NCBI GenBank assembly: GCA_023415475.1
Contig: JAEZKL010000023.1
Span: 26,427 to 90,426 of the forward strand
Length of the DNA: 64,000 nucleotides
Reading direction: 5' to 3'
Origin: Bacillota bacterium
GTDB taxonomy: Bacteria > Bacillota > Clostridia > Lachnospirales > Lachnospiraceae
Positions 51,284-59,626 of this stretch are shown in pieces (position 1 is the stretch's first letter; every line of letters begins with the position of its first letter). Position numbers and translations under genes: made by a program. Below the pieces are notes generated by a model. The model had not been told where the DNA came from. It made no database searches and worked only from the letters and a program-made list of their open reading frames with translations.

Positions 51284-52006
51284 ATGGCGGGACAGCTACG
51301 TCTGGATAAGTACCTGGCCGATATGGGGCTTGGTACCAGAAGTGAGATAAAAGAATGGATTCGTAAGGGCAGAGTGAAGCTGAATGATACAGTATGTAAT
51401 AAACCGGAGAGTAAGGTAGTTGTGGGTACCGATCTTGTTCGCTTTGATAACAGATTGGTGGGGTATGTGCAGAAGCAATATATTATGCTTCATAAGCCGG
51501 CCGGTGTAGTGTCTGCTACCAATGACAATGTCAATAAGACGGTTTTGGATCTGATCACGGATAAAAAGAGTAAGGATTTATTCCCGGTAGGAAGACTGGA
51601 TAAGGATACGGAAGGCTTACTGCTGATTACCAATGACGGTGACCTTGCTCATCAGCTACTGTCTCCGAAAAAGCATGTAGATAAGGTATATTATGCTAAA
51701 GTGCGAGGAAGAGTAACACAGGAGGATAAAGACGCCTTTCTGGAAGGAGTAGATATTAAGGACGAAGAGCTGACGATGCCGGCTGTCCTTCAAATCTTAA
51801 TCTCAGATGAGATATCGGAGGTTGAAATAACCCTGCAGGAGGGAAGATTTCATCAGGTGAAAAGAATGTTTGAAGCAGTCGGCAAAGAGGTACTCTATCT
51901 GAAGAGATTATCTATGGGCAGTCTTGTATTAGACCCTGGCCTAAAGCCGGGTGAGTACAGGGAGTTGACAGAGCAGGAATTATCCGGGCTTAAGAAGGGT
52001 ATTTAA
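51284..52006 (+). CDS. Pseudouridine synthase, RsuA/RluB/E/F family
   Basis: 240 residues. An S4 RNA-binding domain (LRLDKYLADMGLGTRSEIKEWIRKGRVKLN) precedes the synthase domain with the catalytic Asp in FPVGRLDKDTEGLLLITNDG and the RFHQVKRMFEAVG motif. Clostridial members of this family are usually annotated RsuA, acting on 16S rRNA U516, but the site cannot be fixed from sequence. It is translated close behind the m5C methyltransferase, suggesting a shared rRNA-modification transcript. Confidence 0.94.
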   Translation: MAGQLRLDKYLADMGLGTRSEIKEWIRKGRVKLNDTVCNKPESKVVVGTDLVRFDNRLVGYVQKQYIMLHKPAGVVSATNDNVNKTVLDLITDKKSKDLFPVGRLDKDTEGLLLITNDGDLAHQLLSPKKHVDKVYYAKVRGRVTQEDKDAFLEGVDIKDEELTMPAVLQILISDEISEVEITLQEGRFHQVKRMFEAVGKEVLYLKRLSMGSLVLDPGLKPGEYRELTEQELSGLKKGI

Positions 52007-52112
52007 GCTTGTCCGGTATCTGGACAATATTAGACCCGTCATTCAATTACTTGGGAAAGGCATAATAATTACTTAAGATCAGAAGTATGCTTTATACGGA
52101 AATGGAGAAGAT

Positions 52113-52766
52113 ATGTTAAAGAATATAGAGGCTGTAATATTTGATTTGGATGGAACTCTGGTTGATTCCATGTGGATGTGGAGAAGTATTGACATTGAGT
52201 ATCTGAAAAGATTCGGAATTGAGATGCCACAGGAGCTTCAGAGCTGTATTGAAGGAAAAAGCTTTTCGGAAACGGCCGTTTATTTTAAAGAACGCTTTCA
52301 GATACCGGACAGCCTGGAGCAGATTAAGAGTGATTGGAATGAGATGGCCTGGGAAAAGTATGAGAACGAGGTTCCGCTTAAGGAAGGTGTTGCTGAACTG
52401 CTACAGCATTTGAAGCTGGAAGGAATACCGGCAGGCATAGCAACCAGTAACTCCAAGGAATTAGTAGAATTGATTGTTCGTAAGCATGGGATTGAGGATT
52501 ATTTTGGTTCCATTCGCACCTCCTGTGAGGTGGCAAAGGGAAAGCCTTCGCCGGATATCTATCTTCTGGTTGCCAAGGATCTCGGGGTATTGCCCGAGCA
52601 CTGTCTGGTATTTGAAGATGTGCTGCAGGGAGTAATGGCGGGGAAGAATGCGAATATGAAGGTATGTGCCGTATATGATGAGTATTCCGAAAAGGATCAG
52701 GAGGAGAAGATTAAACTATCAGATTATTATGTTCATTCTATATCCGAAGTTCTTAATCTCCCCTAA
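52113..52766 (+). CDS. HAD-IA family hydrolase (beta-phosphoglucomutase-like)
   Basis: 217 residues. The nucleophile motif VIFDLDGTLVDSMWMW is at 8-23, motif 2 GIATSNSKEL near 110, Lys in CEVAKGKPSPDIY near 145 and motif 4 VFEDVLQGVMAGKNA near 170. The alpha-helical cap after motif 1 groups it with beta-phosphoglucomutase and Gph-like phosphatases; the substrate is most likely a sugar phosphate or other small phosphate. It lies between two pseudouridine synthase genes, a position that also suggests pseudouridine-5'-phosphatase activity, but there is no motif to prove it. Confidence 0.9.
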   Translation: MLKNIEAVIFDLDGTLVDSMWMWRSIDIEYLKRFGIEMPQELQSCIEGKSFSETAVYFKERFQIPDSLEQIKSDWNEMAWEKYENEVPLKEGVAELLQHLKLEGIPAGIATSNSKELVELIVRKHGIEDYFGSIRTSCEVAKGKPSPDIYLLVAKDLGVLPEHCLVFEDVLQGVMAGKNANMKVCAVYDEYSEKDQEEKIKLSDYYVHSISEVLNLP

Positions 52767-52868
52767 GAAATCGAAACAGTAGCATATGGCTACATAATAA
52801 AATTATGTTAATAATTATGTTAATTTATTTAAAATAAATGCAGCCAAATCAGGCTGGGAGGGTACCGG

Positions 52869-53852
52869 GTGAAGCAATTTTATGTACAACAGAACGAAGC
52901 AGGGCAACGCTTGGATAAGCTTCTTGCAAAGCTATTAAATAAGGCTCCCAAGAGCTTTATCTATAAGATGCTTCGAAAGAAAAATATAACCTTGAACGGG
53001 AAAAAGGCGGAGGGCTCTGAGAAGCTTGAGGTACAGGATGAGATTAAGCTCTTCCTGTCGGATGAAACCTATGCATTATTTAGCGAAGAGGTTCAGACTA
53101 CAAACGTAGAACATGATCTTGCTATCATCTATGAGGACAAGCACATCCTGATCGTGAATAAGCCGCTGGGGATTCTCTCACAGAAGGCAGAGAAAGAGGA
53201 TGTATCCATGGTGGAGCATATCATAGCCTATCTGCTTTCTACAAACCAGATTACCAAGGAACAGCTTATTAGCTTTAAGCCTTCGATATGCAATCGTCTG
53301 GATCGCAATACCGGTGGCATTCTGATTGCCGGTAAGACGTTACCGGGTCTACAGGAGATGGCTAGATTATTAAAGAATCGCTCCTTGGGTAAATATTATC
53401 TTTGTATTGTCAAAGGCCGGGTTGAGAAGAAGGAGCGGATAGAAGGATATCTGAGTAAGGATGAGAAGAAGAATCAGGTTACCATACTTCACACAGAGGA
53501 AGAGAATTCGGAATACATCTGCACCGAATATGAGCCAGTCTCCTATGCAGAGCACAAATATACCCTGCTTAGGGTTAAATTAATTACCGGTAAATCCCAT
53601 CAGATTCGTGCTCATCTGGCCAGCATCGGACATCCGATTATCGGTGATTACAAATATGGGGATCAGAAGACGAACCATTTCTTTAAGGTGAATTATGATT
53701 TATCCAGCCAGCTGCTGCATTCCCATCAGATGGTTTTTCCCGAGCTTAAGGGTGAATTGGCGCATCTGTCCGGTAAGAGCTTTACAGCAAAGCTGCCGGA
53801 GCAATTTGAGAAGATTAAGAAGGATTTATTCGAAGCGGAAGTAATTGAATAA
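52869..53852 (+). CDS. Pseudouridine synthase, RluC/RluD family
   Basis: 327 residues from GTG 52869, with GGGAGGG just upstream. An S4 domain (AGQRLDKLLAKLLNKAPKSFIYKMLRKK, conserved RLDKLL and SFIYKMLRKK) is followed by the synthase domain: IIYEDKHILIVNKPLGILSQ, the catalytic Asp in CNRLDRNTGGILI, and KSHQIRAHLASIGHPIIGD. Family members modify 23S rRNA uridines (955, 2504, 2580 for RluC, 1911/1915/1917 for RluD). The specific site is not predictable. Confidence 0.95.
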   Translation: MKQFYVQQNEAGQRLDKLLAKLLNKAPKSFIYKMLRKKNITLNGKKAEGSEKLEVQDEIKLFLSDETYALFSEEVQTTNVEHDLAIIYEDKHILIVNKPLGILSQKAEKEDVSMVEHIIAYLLSTNQITKEQLISFKPSICNRLDRNTGGILIAGKTLPGLQEMARLLKNRSLGKYYLCIVKGRVEKKERIEGYLSKDEKKNQVTILHTEEENSEYICTEYEPVSYAEHKYTLLRVKLITGKSHQIRAHLASIGHPIIGDYKYGDQKTNHFFKVNYDLSSQLLHSHQMVFPELKGELAHLSGKSFTAKLPEQFEKIKKDLFEAEVIE

Positions 53853-53934
53853 TACAGCCTTCAAGTGTTTTATTGCAGTATCATACTTGTATGTATGAGC
53901 TGGTATATCATTATATAGGAAAGGAGGTGCCGGT

Positions 53935-54474
53935 ATGCCATCATGGAACTCCAGGGGCTTAAGAGGCTCCCTGCTGGAAGAAATGATCAATTATACGAAT
54001 ACGAAATATCGTGAGAAGGGGTTGGCGTTGATGCAAAAGGTACCGACACCGATTACTCCGATCAATATTGACAAGGAAAATAGACATATTACTCTCGCAT
54101 ATTTTGAACAGAAGAGTACGGTCGATTATATCGGTGTGGTGCAAGGGATACCGGTGTGCTTTGACGCGAAGGAGTGTGCGGTTGATACCTTCAGTATGAA
54201 TAACGTTCATGAGCATCAGATTGCGTTTATGAAGGAATTCGAGGAGCAGAACGGAATAGCATTTCTTTTGATTTATTTTAAGAAAAGGGATATCTATTAT
54301 TATCTAAGCTTTGACCGACTCTTTGAATTCTGGGAGCGGGCAAGGCAGGGCGGAAGAAAGAGCTTCCGTTACGAGGAGCTGGATGAAGCCTATCAGATAC
54401 CGTTACAAACCGGTGCCTGCGTCCATTATCTACATACTCTTCAGATGGATTTGGAGCGAAGAGAAATTAGTTGA
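53935..54474 (+). CDS. recU: Holliday junction resolvase RecU
   Basis: 179 residues. SRGLRGSLLEEMIN near the start (usual NRGMxLE), KVPTPITPINI, the catalytic core AYFEQKSTVDYIGVVQGIPVCFDAKEC with Asp and the Glu-x-Lys-like DAKE, and HEHQIAFMKEFEEQNGIAFLLI all match RecU/PrfA. It cuts four-way junctions in recombination and chromosome segregation, and in Bacillus shares an operon with a penicillin-binding protein. The ribosome-binding site AAAGGAGGT is strong. Here it ends a run of RNA-modification genes; its stop codon touches the his promoter. Confidence 0.93.
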   Translation: MPSWNSRGLRGSLLEEMINYTNTKYREKGLALMQKVPTPITPINIDKENRHITLAYFEQKSTVDYIGVVQGIPVCFDAKECAVDTFSMNNVHEHQIAFMKEFEEQNGIAFLLIYFKKRDIYYYLSFDRLFEFWERARQGGRKSFRYEELDEAYQIPLQTGACVHYLHTLQMDLERREIS

Positions 54475-54499
54475 CATCATAAGGATATTAAATTATAAT
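54471..54499 (+). promoter_or_regulatory. Histidine operon promoter
   Basis: Perfect TTGACA (54471-54476) and TATAAT (54494-54499) with a 17-base spacer. The -35 hexamer begins within the recU stop codon. Confidence 0.85.
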
Positions 54500-54510
54500 G
54501 GAAAAACATA

Positions 54511-54546
54511 TTAGTATGGTAGCGAATTATCACGTTACCATACTAA
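54511..54546 (+). promoter_or_regulatory. Dyad in the his leader, operator or 5' hairpin
   Basis: TTAGTATGGTAGCG and CGTTACCATACTAA, 14 positions with one mismatch, loop of 8. It begins about 12 bases after the -10 box, where it could be a repressor site or a 5'-end RNA hairpin. No T-run, T-box or leader peptide rich in His codons is present. Confidence 0.6.
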
Positions 54547-54600
54547 AGTAATATTTGGACCAATTATGTATAGTATGATAAGAAAGGCTAGGTGCTGATT

Positions 54601-55863
54601 ATGAAGGAAAAATTACTACATACACCTGAGGGAGTCAGAGACATTTACAATTCGGAATGTGCAACAAAATTAATGCTGCAGCAACAGCTCCATCATGTAC
54701 TTGAGCACCATGGCTTTCGTGATATTCAGACTCCGAGCTTTGAATTTTTTGATATTTTCAGTCAGGAAAGAGGAACCGTAGCCTCTAAGGATATGTATAA
54801 GTTCTTTGATCGGGAAGGTAATACGCTGGTACTGCGACCGGACATTACACCTTCGATTGCACGCTGCGTGGCAAAGTACTATAAGGAGGAAAGTCTTCCA
54901 ATTCGACTGTGCTATATCGGGAACACCTTTATCAACAATACCAGCTATCAAGGTAAATTAATGGAGGTCACCCAGTTAGGTGCAGAGCTGATGAACGATG
55001 ACAGCATTGAAGCGGATGCCGAATTATTAGCGATAACCGTGGAATGCCTGCTACAGTCAGGATTAAAAGAATTCCAGCTGGAGATCGGTTATGCGGATTT
55101 CTTTCGCGCTCTAATCGAGGAGGCTGGCTTCACCGAAGAAGAGGAAATTACGAATCTCCGCGTATTGATCGCAAAGAAGAATATGTTTGGAGTTGAGGAG
55201 ATTGTAATGGAAAGAAAGATGAGTAAGGAGCTGAAGGATATCTTTCTAAAGCTTCCGGAGCTCTTCGGAAATCTTGATATTTTATCCTTCGCGAAAGGTC
55301 TCACCACCAATCAACGTGCGATCAAAGCAATTGAACGACTGGAGAAGCTTTATGATATCATGTCGGAATACGGCTATGAGAAGTACATTTCCTTTGACCT
55401 GGGAATGCTAAGCCAATATAACTATTACACCGGAATCATCTTTAAAGCCTATACCTATGGAACCGGTGATGCAGTGGTAACCGGAGGACGATATGATAAG
55501 CTGGTGGTTCAGTTTGGTAAGGAGGCGACAGCAATTGGTCTGGCAATCGTAATCGACCAATTGATTCTTGCCTTGTCCAGACAGAAGCTGCTTCCGGAGC
55601 CGGAAGCACAGGATACCTTAATTCTATATCAAAGAAGCTATCGCAAGCAGGCGATTGCTTTGGCAAATCATTTCCGAAATGGTGGAATCAATACCATTCT
55701 ACAGAAGTCGAATGAGAGCTTTCGAGTGGAGGATTACACTGCTTATGCAAAAAGGATGAACATCGGCGGTATTTTAATTCTTGATAATGAGAAGGAAATA
55801 AAAGTGCTAAATATCGCTTCCGGAACACTACAGGCTGCACCGATGCAGGAATTCCTTCAGTAG
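54601..55863 (+). CDS. hisZ: ATP phosphoribosyltransferase regulatory subunit
   Basis: 420 residues from ATG 54601 (MKEKLLHTPEGVRDIYN), with AGGTG 6 bases before it; GTG 54592 is an alternative. The protein has the class II synthetase core of HisRS (VLRPDITPSIARCVAKYY, GMLSQYNYYTGIIFKAYTYG) but lacks the tRNA-anticodon domain and ATP-site arginines of a true HisRS, as expected of HisZ. It combines with short HisG to make the active, histidine-inhibited enzyme for the first step of histidine synthesis. It is the first gene of the cluster. Confidence 0.95.
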   Translation: MKEKLLHTPEGVRDIYNSECATKLMLQQQLHHVLEHHGFRDIQTPSFEFFDIFSQERGTVASKDMYKFFDREGNTLVLRPDITPSIARCVAKYYKEESLPIRLCYIGNTFINNTSYQGKLMEVTQLGAELMNDDSIEADAELLAITVECLLQSGLKEFQLEIGYADFFRALIEEAGFTEEEEITNLRVLIAKKNMFGVEEIVMERKMSKELKDIFLKLPELFGNLDILSFAKGLTTNQRAIKAIERLEKLYDIMSEYGYEKYISFDLGMLSQYNYYTGIIFKAYTYGTGDAVVTGGRYDKLVVQFGKEATAIGLAIVIDQLILALSRQKLLPEPEAQDTLILYQRSYRKQAIALANHFRNGGINTILQKSNESFRVEDYTAYAKRMNIGGILILDNEKEIKVLNIASGTLQAAPMQEFLQ

Positions 55864-55909
55864 CTGTGCATAATCAAAAGCTATCTTTGATAGAAGAAAG
55901 GATGGATTT

Positions 55910-56557
55910 ATGAGATATATTACAATTGCCCTGGCGAAGGGACGTCTGGCTTTTAATACATTAGAGGTGCTGGAGAAGATTGGTATCTCCTGCGAGGAGA
56001 TCAAGGATAAGACCTCCAGAAAATTAATCTTTGTGAACGAAGAGCTTAAGCTTAAATTCTTCCTGGCCAAAGCCAGTGATGTACCAACCTATGTGGAATA
56101 TGGTGCAGCGGACATCGGAGTAGTCGGTAAGGACACAATACTGGAAGAAGGCCGTAAAATGTATGAGGTGGTTGACCTTGGTCTCGGAAAATGCAGAATG
56201 TGTGTAGCCGGTCCGACTTCTGCGAAGGAATTACTGAAGCATGGGGAGCTAATCCGGGTAGCAACCAAATATCCAAATATCGCAAAGGATTATTTCTATA
56301 ATAAAAAGCACCAGACGGTAGAAATTATTAAGTTGAACGGTTCGATCGAGCTGGCACCCATCGTAGGGTTATCCGAAGTAATTGTAGATATTGTTGAGAC
56401 GGGTTCCACTCTTCGTGAGAACGGACTGGAGGTATTGGAGGAAATCTGCAATATCTCTGCTAGAATGGTAGTGAATGAGGTCAGCATGAAGATGGAACAT
56501 GAGCGCATTTCAAAGATGATCAAAGACCTGAAGGAATTGTTACAGGAGAGTAAATAG
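55910..56557 (+). CDS. hisG: ATP phosphoribosyltransferase, short form
   Basis: 215 residues, the short HisG that needs HisZ. Motifs are ITIALAKGRL at the start, YVEYGAADIGVVGKDTILE near 65, and the PRPP-binding segment IVDIVETGSTLRENGLEV near 160. It joins ATP and PRPP to form phosphoribosyl-ATP. It starts 46 bases after hisZ with GAAAGGATGG upstream. The C-terminal regulatory domain of long HisG is absent, consistent with a HisZ partner. Confidence 0.96.
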   Translation: MRYITIALAKGRLAFNTLEVLEKIGISCEEIKDKTSRKLIFVNEELKLKFFLAKASDVPTYVEYGAADIGVVGKDTILEEGRKMYEVVDLGLGKCRMCVAGPTSAKELLKHGELIRVATKYPNIAKDYFYNKKHQTVEIIKLNGSIELAPIVGLSEVIVDIVETGSTLRENGLEVLEEICNISARMVVNEVSMKMEHERISKMIKDLKELLQESK

Positions 56558-56673
56558 TGTGATGGACTTCTTTGTGGAAGGATATTCATACCATACCCTG
56601 AGAGCTACTAGTCGAATGATCCATAGTAATTCATAATAGAATAAAATCTATAAAGGAAAGGACGGATTGACCG

Positions 56674-57963
56674 ATGAGAAGGATTGAGTTGAATGCAGAA
56701 ACAAAAAAGAATATATTAGAGGACTTATTGAAGAGAAGTCCCAATCAATACGAGCAATATTCCGATGTGGTTACCGATATCCTAAAGGAAGTCAGAACTC
56801 GCAAGGATCAGGCCTTATTTGATTATACCAGACGTTTTGATAAGGCAGAGCTGAATCAGGATACCATCAAGGTAACGGAGGAGGAGATCCTGGAGGCTTA
56901 TGAAAAGATTGATCCCACCGTGGTTGAGGTAATAAGGAAGGCAATTAAAAACATAGAGAATTACCATGCCAAGCAGAAGCAGTATAGCTGGTTTGATACG
57001 ACGGAAAACGGTACCATACTCGGACAGAAGGTTACGCCGATTGAAGCAGTCGGTGTCTACGTGCCCGGCGGTAAGGCTGCTTATCCTTCCTCCGTTCTAA
57101 TGAATGTGGTTCCTGCAAAGGTGGCCGGTGTAAGCAGAATTGCTATGACGACCCCTCCGGATAAGGACGGTAAGGTATATCCGGGAACCTTAGTAGCTGC
57201 TAAGGAGGCCGGCGTAACAGAGATCTACAAGGTAGGCGGAGCCCAGGCAATTGCAGCTCTGGCTTACGGAACGGAAAGTATTGCGAAGGTCGATAAGATT
57301 GTAGGTCCCGGTAATATCTACGTTGCCTTAGCGAAAAAGGCAGTATACGGGCATGTGAGCATTGATTCCATAGCCGGACCCAGCGAGATTCTGGTCCTTG
57401 CCGATGAGACTGCCAATCCGAGATATGTAGCTGCCGATCTGTTATCCCAGGCAGAGCATGATGAATTAGCCTCCGCCATCTTAATAACCACCAGCAAGGA
57501 GCTTGCCGAGCAGGTAGCTAAGGAGGTGGATCAATTCGTTGCTGAGCTTTCCCGTAGTGAGATTATCCGAAAATCCTTAGACAATTACGGTTATATTATG
57601 GTTGCCGATACACTGGAGGAAGCGATTGATGCGGCTAACGAGATTGCCTCGGAGCACTTAGAGATTATGACGAAGGATGCTTTTATGGTGATGACCAAGA
57701 TCAAGAATGCAGGTGCAATCTTCATCGGAGAGTATTCCAGTGAACCGTTGGGAGACTATATGGCAGGTCCCAATCACATTCTTCCGACCAATGGAACCGC
57801 TAAGTTCTTTTCACCTCTAAGCGTGGATGATTTCATCAAGAAATCGAGTATCATATCCTACTCGAAGGAAGCTTTGGAGCCTATTTATAAGGATATTGTT
57901 ACCTTCGCAAATTCAGAATATCTTACTGCACATGCCAATTCCATCGCCGTCAGATTTGAATAA
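56674..57963 (+). CDS. hisD: Histidinol dehydrogenase
   Basis: 429 residues. PVEAVGVYVPGGKAAYPSSVLMN-type segment (here PIEAVGVYVPGGKAAYPSSV) near 125, VDKIVGPGNIYVALAKK near 210, and IAGPSEILVLADETANP near 230 with the Zn-binding and catalytic Glu/His residues further on (SEHLEIM, GDYMAGPNHILPTNGTA). It carries out the final two NAD-dependent oxidations from histidinol to histidine. It is read after hisG, with a 116-base gap that contains nothing notable. Confidence 0.97.
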   Translation: MRRIELNAETKKNILEDLLKRSPNQYEQYSDVVTDILKEVRTRKDQALFDYTRRFDKAELNQDTIKVTEEEILEAYEKIDPTVVEVIRKAIKNIENYHAKQKQYSWFDTTENGTILGQKVTPIEAVGVYVPGGKAAYPSSVLMNVVPAKVAGVSRIAMTTPPDKDGKVYPGTLVAAKEAGVTEIYKVGGAQAIAALAYGTESIAKVDKIVGPGNIYVALAKKAVYGHVSIDSIAGPSEILVLADETANPRYVAADLLSQAEHDELASAILITTSKELAEQVAKEVDQFVAELSRSEIIRKSLDNYGYIMVADTLEEAIDAANEIASEHLEIMTKDAFMVMTKIKNAGAIFIGEYSSEPLGDYMAGPNHILPTNGTAKFFSPLSVDDFIKKSSIISYSKEALEPIYKDIVTFANSEYLTAHANSIAVRFE

Positions 57964-58008
57964 TGTATTCGTAACTTTTGTATTTCTTACATTAGAAAGA
58001 AAAGAAGT

Positions 58009-58036
58009 TTGACATTTATTGCTCTTATTGTATAAT
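58009..58036 (+). promoter_or_regulatory. Internal promoter before hisB
   Basis: TTGACA at 58009-58014, 16-base spacer, TATAAT at 58031-58036, which would let hisB-hisA be expressed separately from hisZGD. Confidence 0.68.
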
Positions 58037-58062
58037 TATATAGAATGGGAAGGATGAGATGA

Positions 58063-58656
58063 ATGAATACCAGAAGCGCGGTGATTACCCGAAATACCAA
58101 GGAAACAGAGATCAGCATGGAGCTGACAGTTGATGGAAGCGGAAAGGCGCAGATTGAGACAGGTATCGGCTTTTTTAATCATATGCTGGACAGCTTTACA
58201 CGTCATGGCTTTTTTGATATGAAGCTGACTGTAAAGGGAGACTTATATGTCGATTCCCATCATACAATTGAGGATACCGGAATTGTTCTTGGTCAGGCTA
58301 TTAAAAGCGCGTTAGGAGACAAGCAGGGAATTAAAAGATACGGTTCCTTCATTCTCCCAATGGATGAGACTTTGGTGCTTTGCGCCATTGATTTATCAGG
58401 GCGTCCTTATCTTTCCTATGATCTTGATTTTACGACTGACAAGGTAGGCTATATGGAAACAGAGATGGTTAAGGAATTCTTTTATGCAATCTCTTATTCT
58501 GCCGGCATGAATTTACATATCAAAAAGCTGAGTGGCGGTAACAACCATCATATAATAGAAGCAGCCTTCAAAGCCTTTGCAAAGGCATTGGATGAGGCCT
58601 GCAGTTTAGACGCACGTATCCATGGGGTATTATCTACCAAGGGATCGATTGACTAA
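58063..58656 (+). CDS. hisB: Imidazoleglycerol-phosphate dehydratase
   Basis: 197 residues, the monofunctional form without the phosphatase domain of enterobacterial HisB. Metal-binding motifs are GFFNHMLDSFTRHG and VDSHHTIEDTGIVLGQA near 70, mirrored by HHIIEAAFKAFAKAL near 165. It dehydrates imidazoleglycerol phosphate to imidazoleacetol phosphate. It has its own promoter upstream. Confidence 0.97.
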   Translation: MNTRSAVITRNTKETEISMELTVDGSGKAQIETGIGFFNHMLDSFTRHGFFDMKLTVKGDLYVDSHHTIEDTGIVLGQAIKSALGDKQGIKRYGSFILPMDETLVLCAIDLSGRPYLSYDLDFTTDKVGYMETEMVKEFFYAISYSAGMNLHIKKLSGGNNHHIIEAAFKAFAKALDEACSLDARIHGVLSTKGSID

Positions 58657-58683
58657 TATTTTACTGGTGAAAGGCAAAGGTGC

Positions 58684-59418
58684 ATGATGAAACTATTTCC
58701 GGCAATTGATATCAAGAATGGACAATGTGTAAGATTAAGACAGGGGAGCTTTCAGGATATTTTGGTATATTCTGATGTCCCTTTAAAGATTGCAAAACAA
58801 TGGGAAGCTTGCGGAGCTTCCTTTATCCATATTGTAGACCTCGACGGCGCACTGGTCGGTCATTCGGTAAATGATGATGTGATCCAAAGCATAATATCCG
58901 AGATTAAGGTGCCGGTTCAGGTGGGCGGAGGAATCCGTACCATTAAGGATATCGAGAATAAGCTGGCACTAGGGGTAGACAGAGTAATCATCGGAACCAA
59001 AGCCGTGAAGGATCCGGCCTTTATCAAAGAGGCTGTAACTACCTTCGGTTCCAAGAGAATAGTGATTGGGATTGATGCCAAGGATGGCATGGTTGCCATC
59101 GAGGGTTGGGAGAAGGTAAGCAGCTATCAGGCAGTCTCATTAGCGATGGAGATGAAGAAATTAGGTGTAAAAACGATTGTGTATACCGATATATCGAAGG
59201 ATGGGATGCTCCAAGGACCGAATATTTCGCATACCAAGGAAATGGTAGAGGTAACCGGTCTTGATATCATCGCCTCCGGTGGTGTATCCTCCTTGAAGGA
59301 TCTGGAGATGTTAGAAGAAATTAAGGTATATGGTGCTATCGTTGGCAAGGCATTATATGAGAATAAAATCGAACTGAAGAAGGCAGTGAATCTGTTTGAG
59401 ACTAAGAAATCATCATAA
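58684..59418 (+). CDS. hisA: HisA isomerase (ProFAR isomerase)
   Basis: 244 residues. The start could be ATG 58684 or 58687 (MKLFPAIDIKNGQCVRL). Catalytic Asp in FPAIDIKNG and a second Asp in VYTDISKDGMLQGPN, phosphate loops VGGGIRTIKD and ASGGVSSLKDLEML: a complete, intact half-barrel repeat protein. It opens the ring of ProFAR to PRFAR. hisH normally precedes it and hisF follows; neither is here. The next gene is 208 bases away. Confidence 0.97.
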   Translation: MMKLFPAIDIKNGQCVRLRQGSFQDILVYSDVPLKIAKQWEACGASFIHIVDLDGALVGHSVNDDVIQSIISEIKVPVQVGGGIRTIKDIENKLALGVDRVIIGTKAVKDPAFIKEAVTTFGSKRIVIGIDAKDGMVAIEGWEKVSSYQAVSLAMEMKKLGVKTIVYTDISKDGMLQGPNISHTKEMVEVTGLDIIASGGVSSLKDLEMLEEIKVYGAIVGKALYENKIELKKAVNLFETKKSS

Positions 59419-59626
59419 TGAGAGTTTTTAGAGCACAAACTAATTCAAAGGGTAGTTATGATATGTTAATTAGAGAATAATATTCTTAAGATATATATAC
59501 TTATCTTTATACTGAAGATGAACCGGAAACGAAGAAATATAGTTGAACTTAGAACAAATATTATATATAATCAAGAATTAAGTAAGCAATACGAAAAGTG
59601 GAATACTCCAGGAGGTATAAGTTCAA

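Noticed and set aside
58684..59418. hisA gene also serving as hisF
   Set aside because: It has HisA-specific start and spacing and is a normal-length single enzyme; dual use cannot be supported from sequence.
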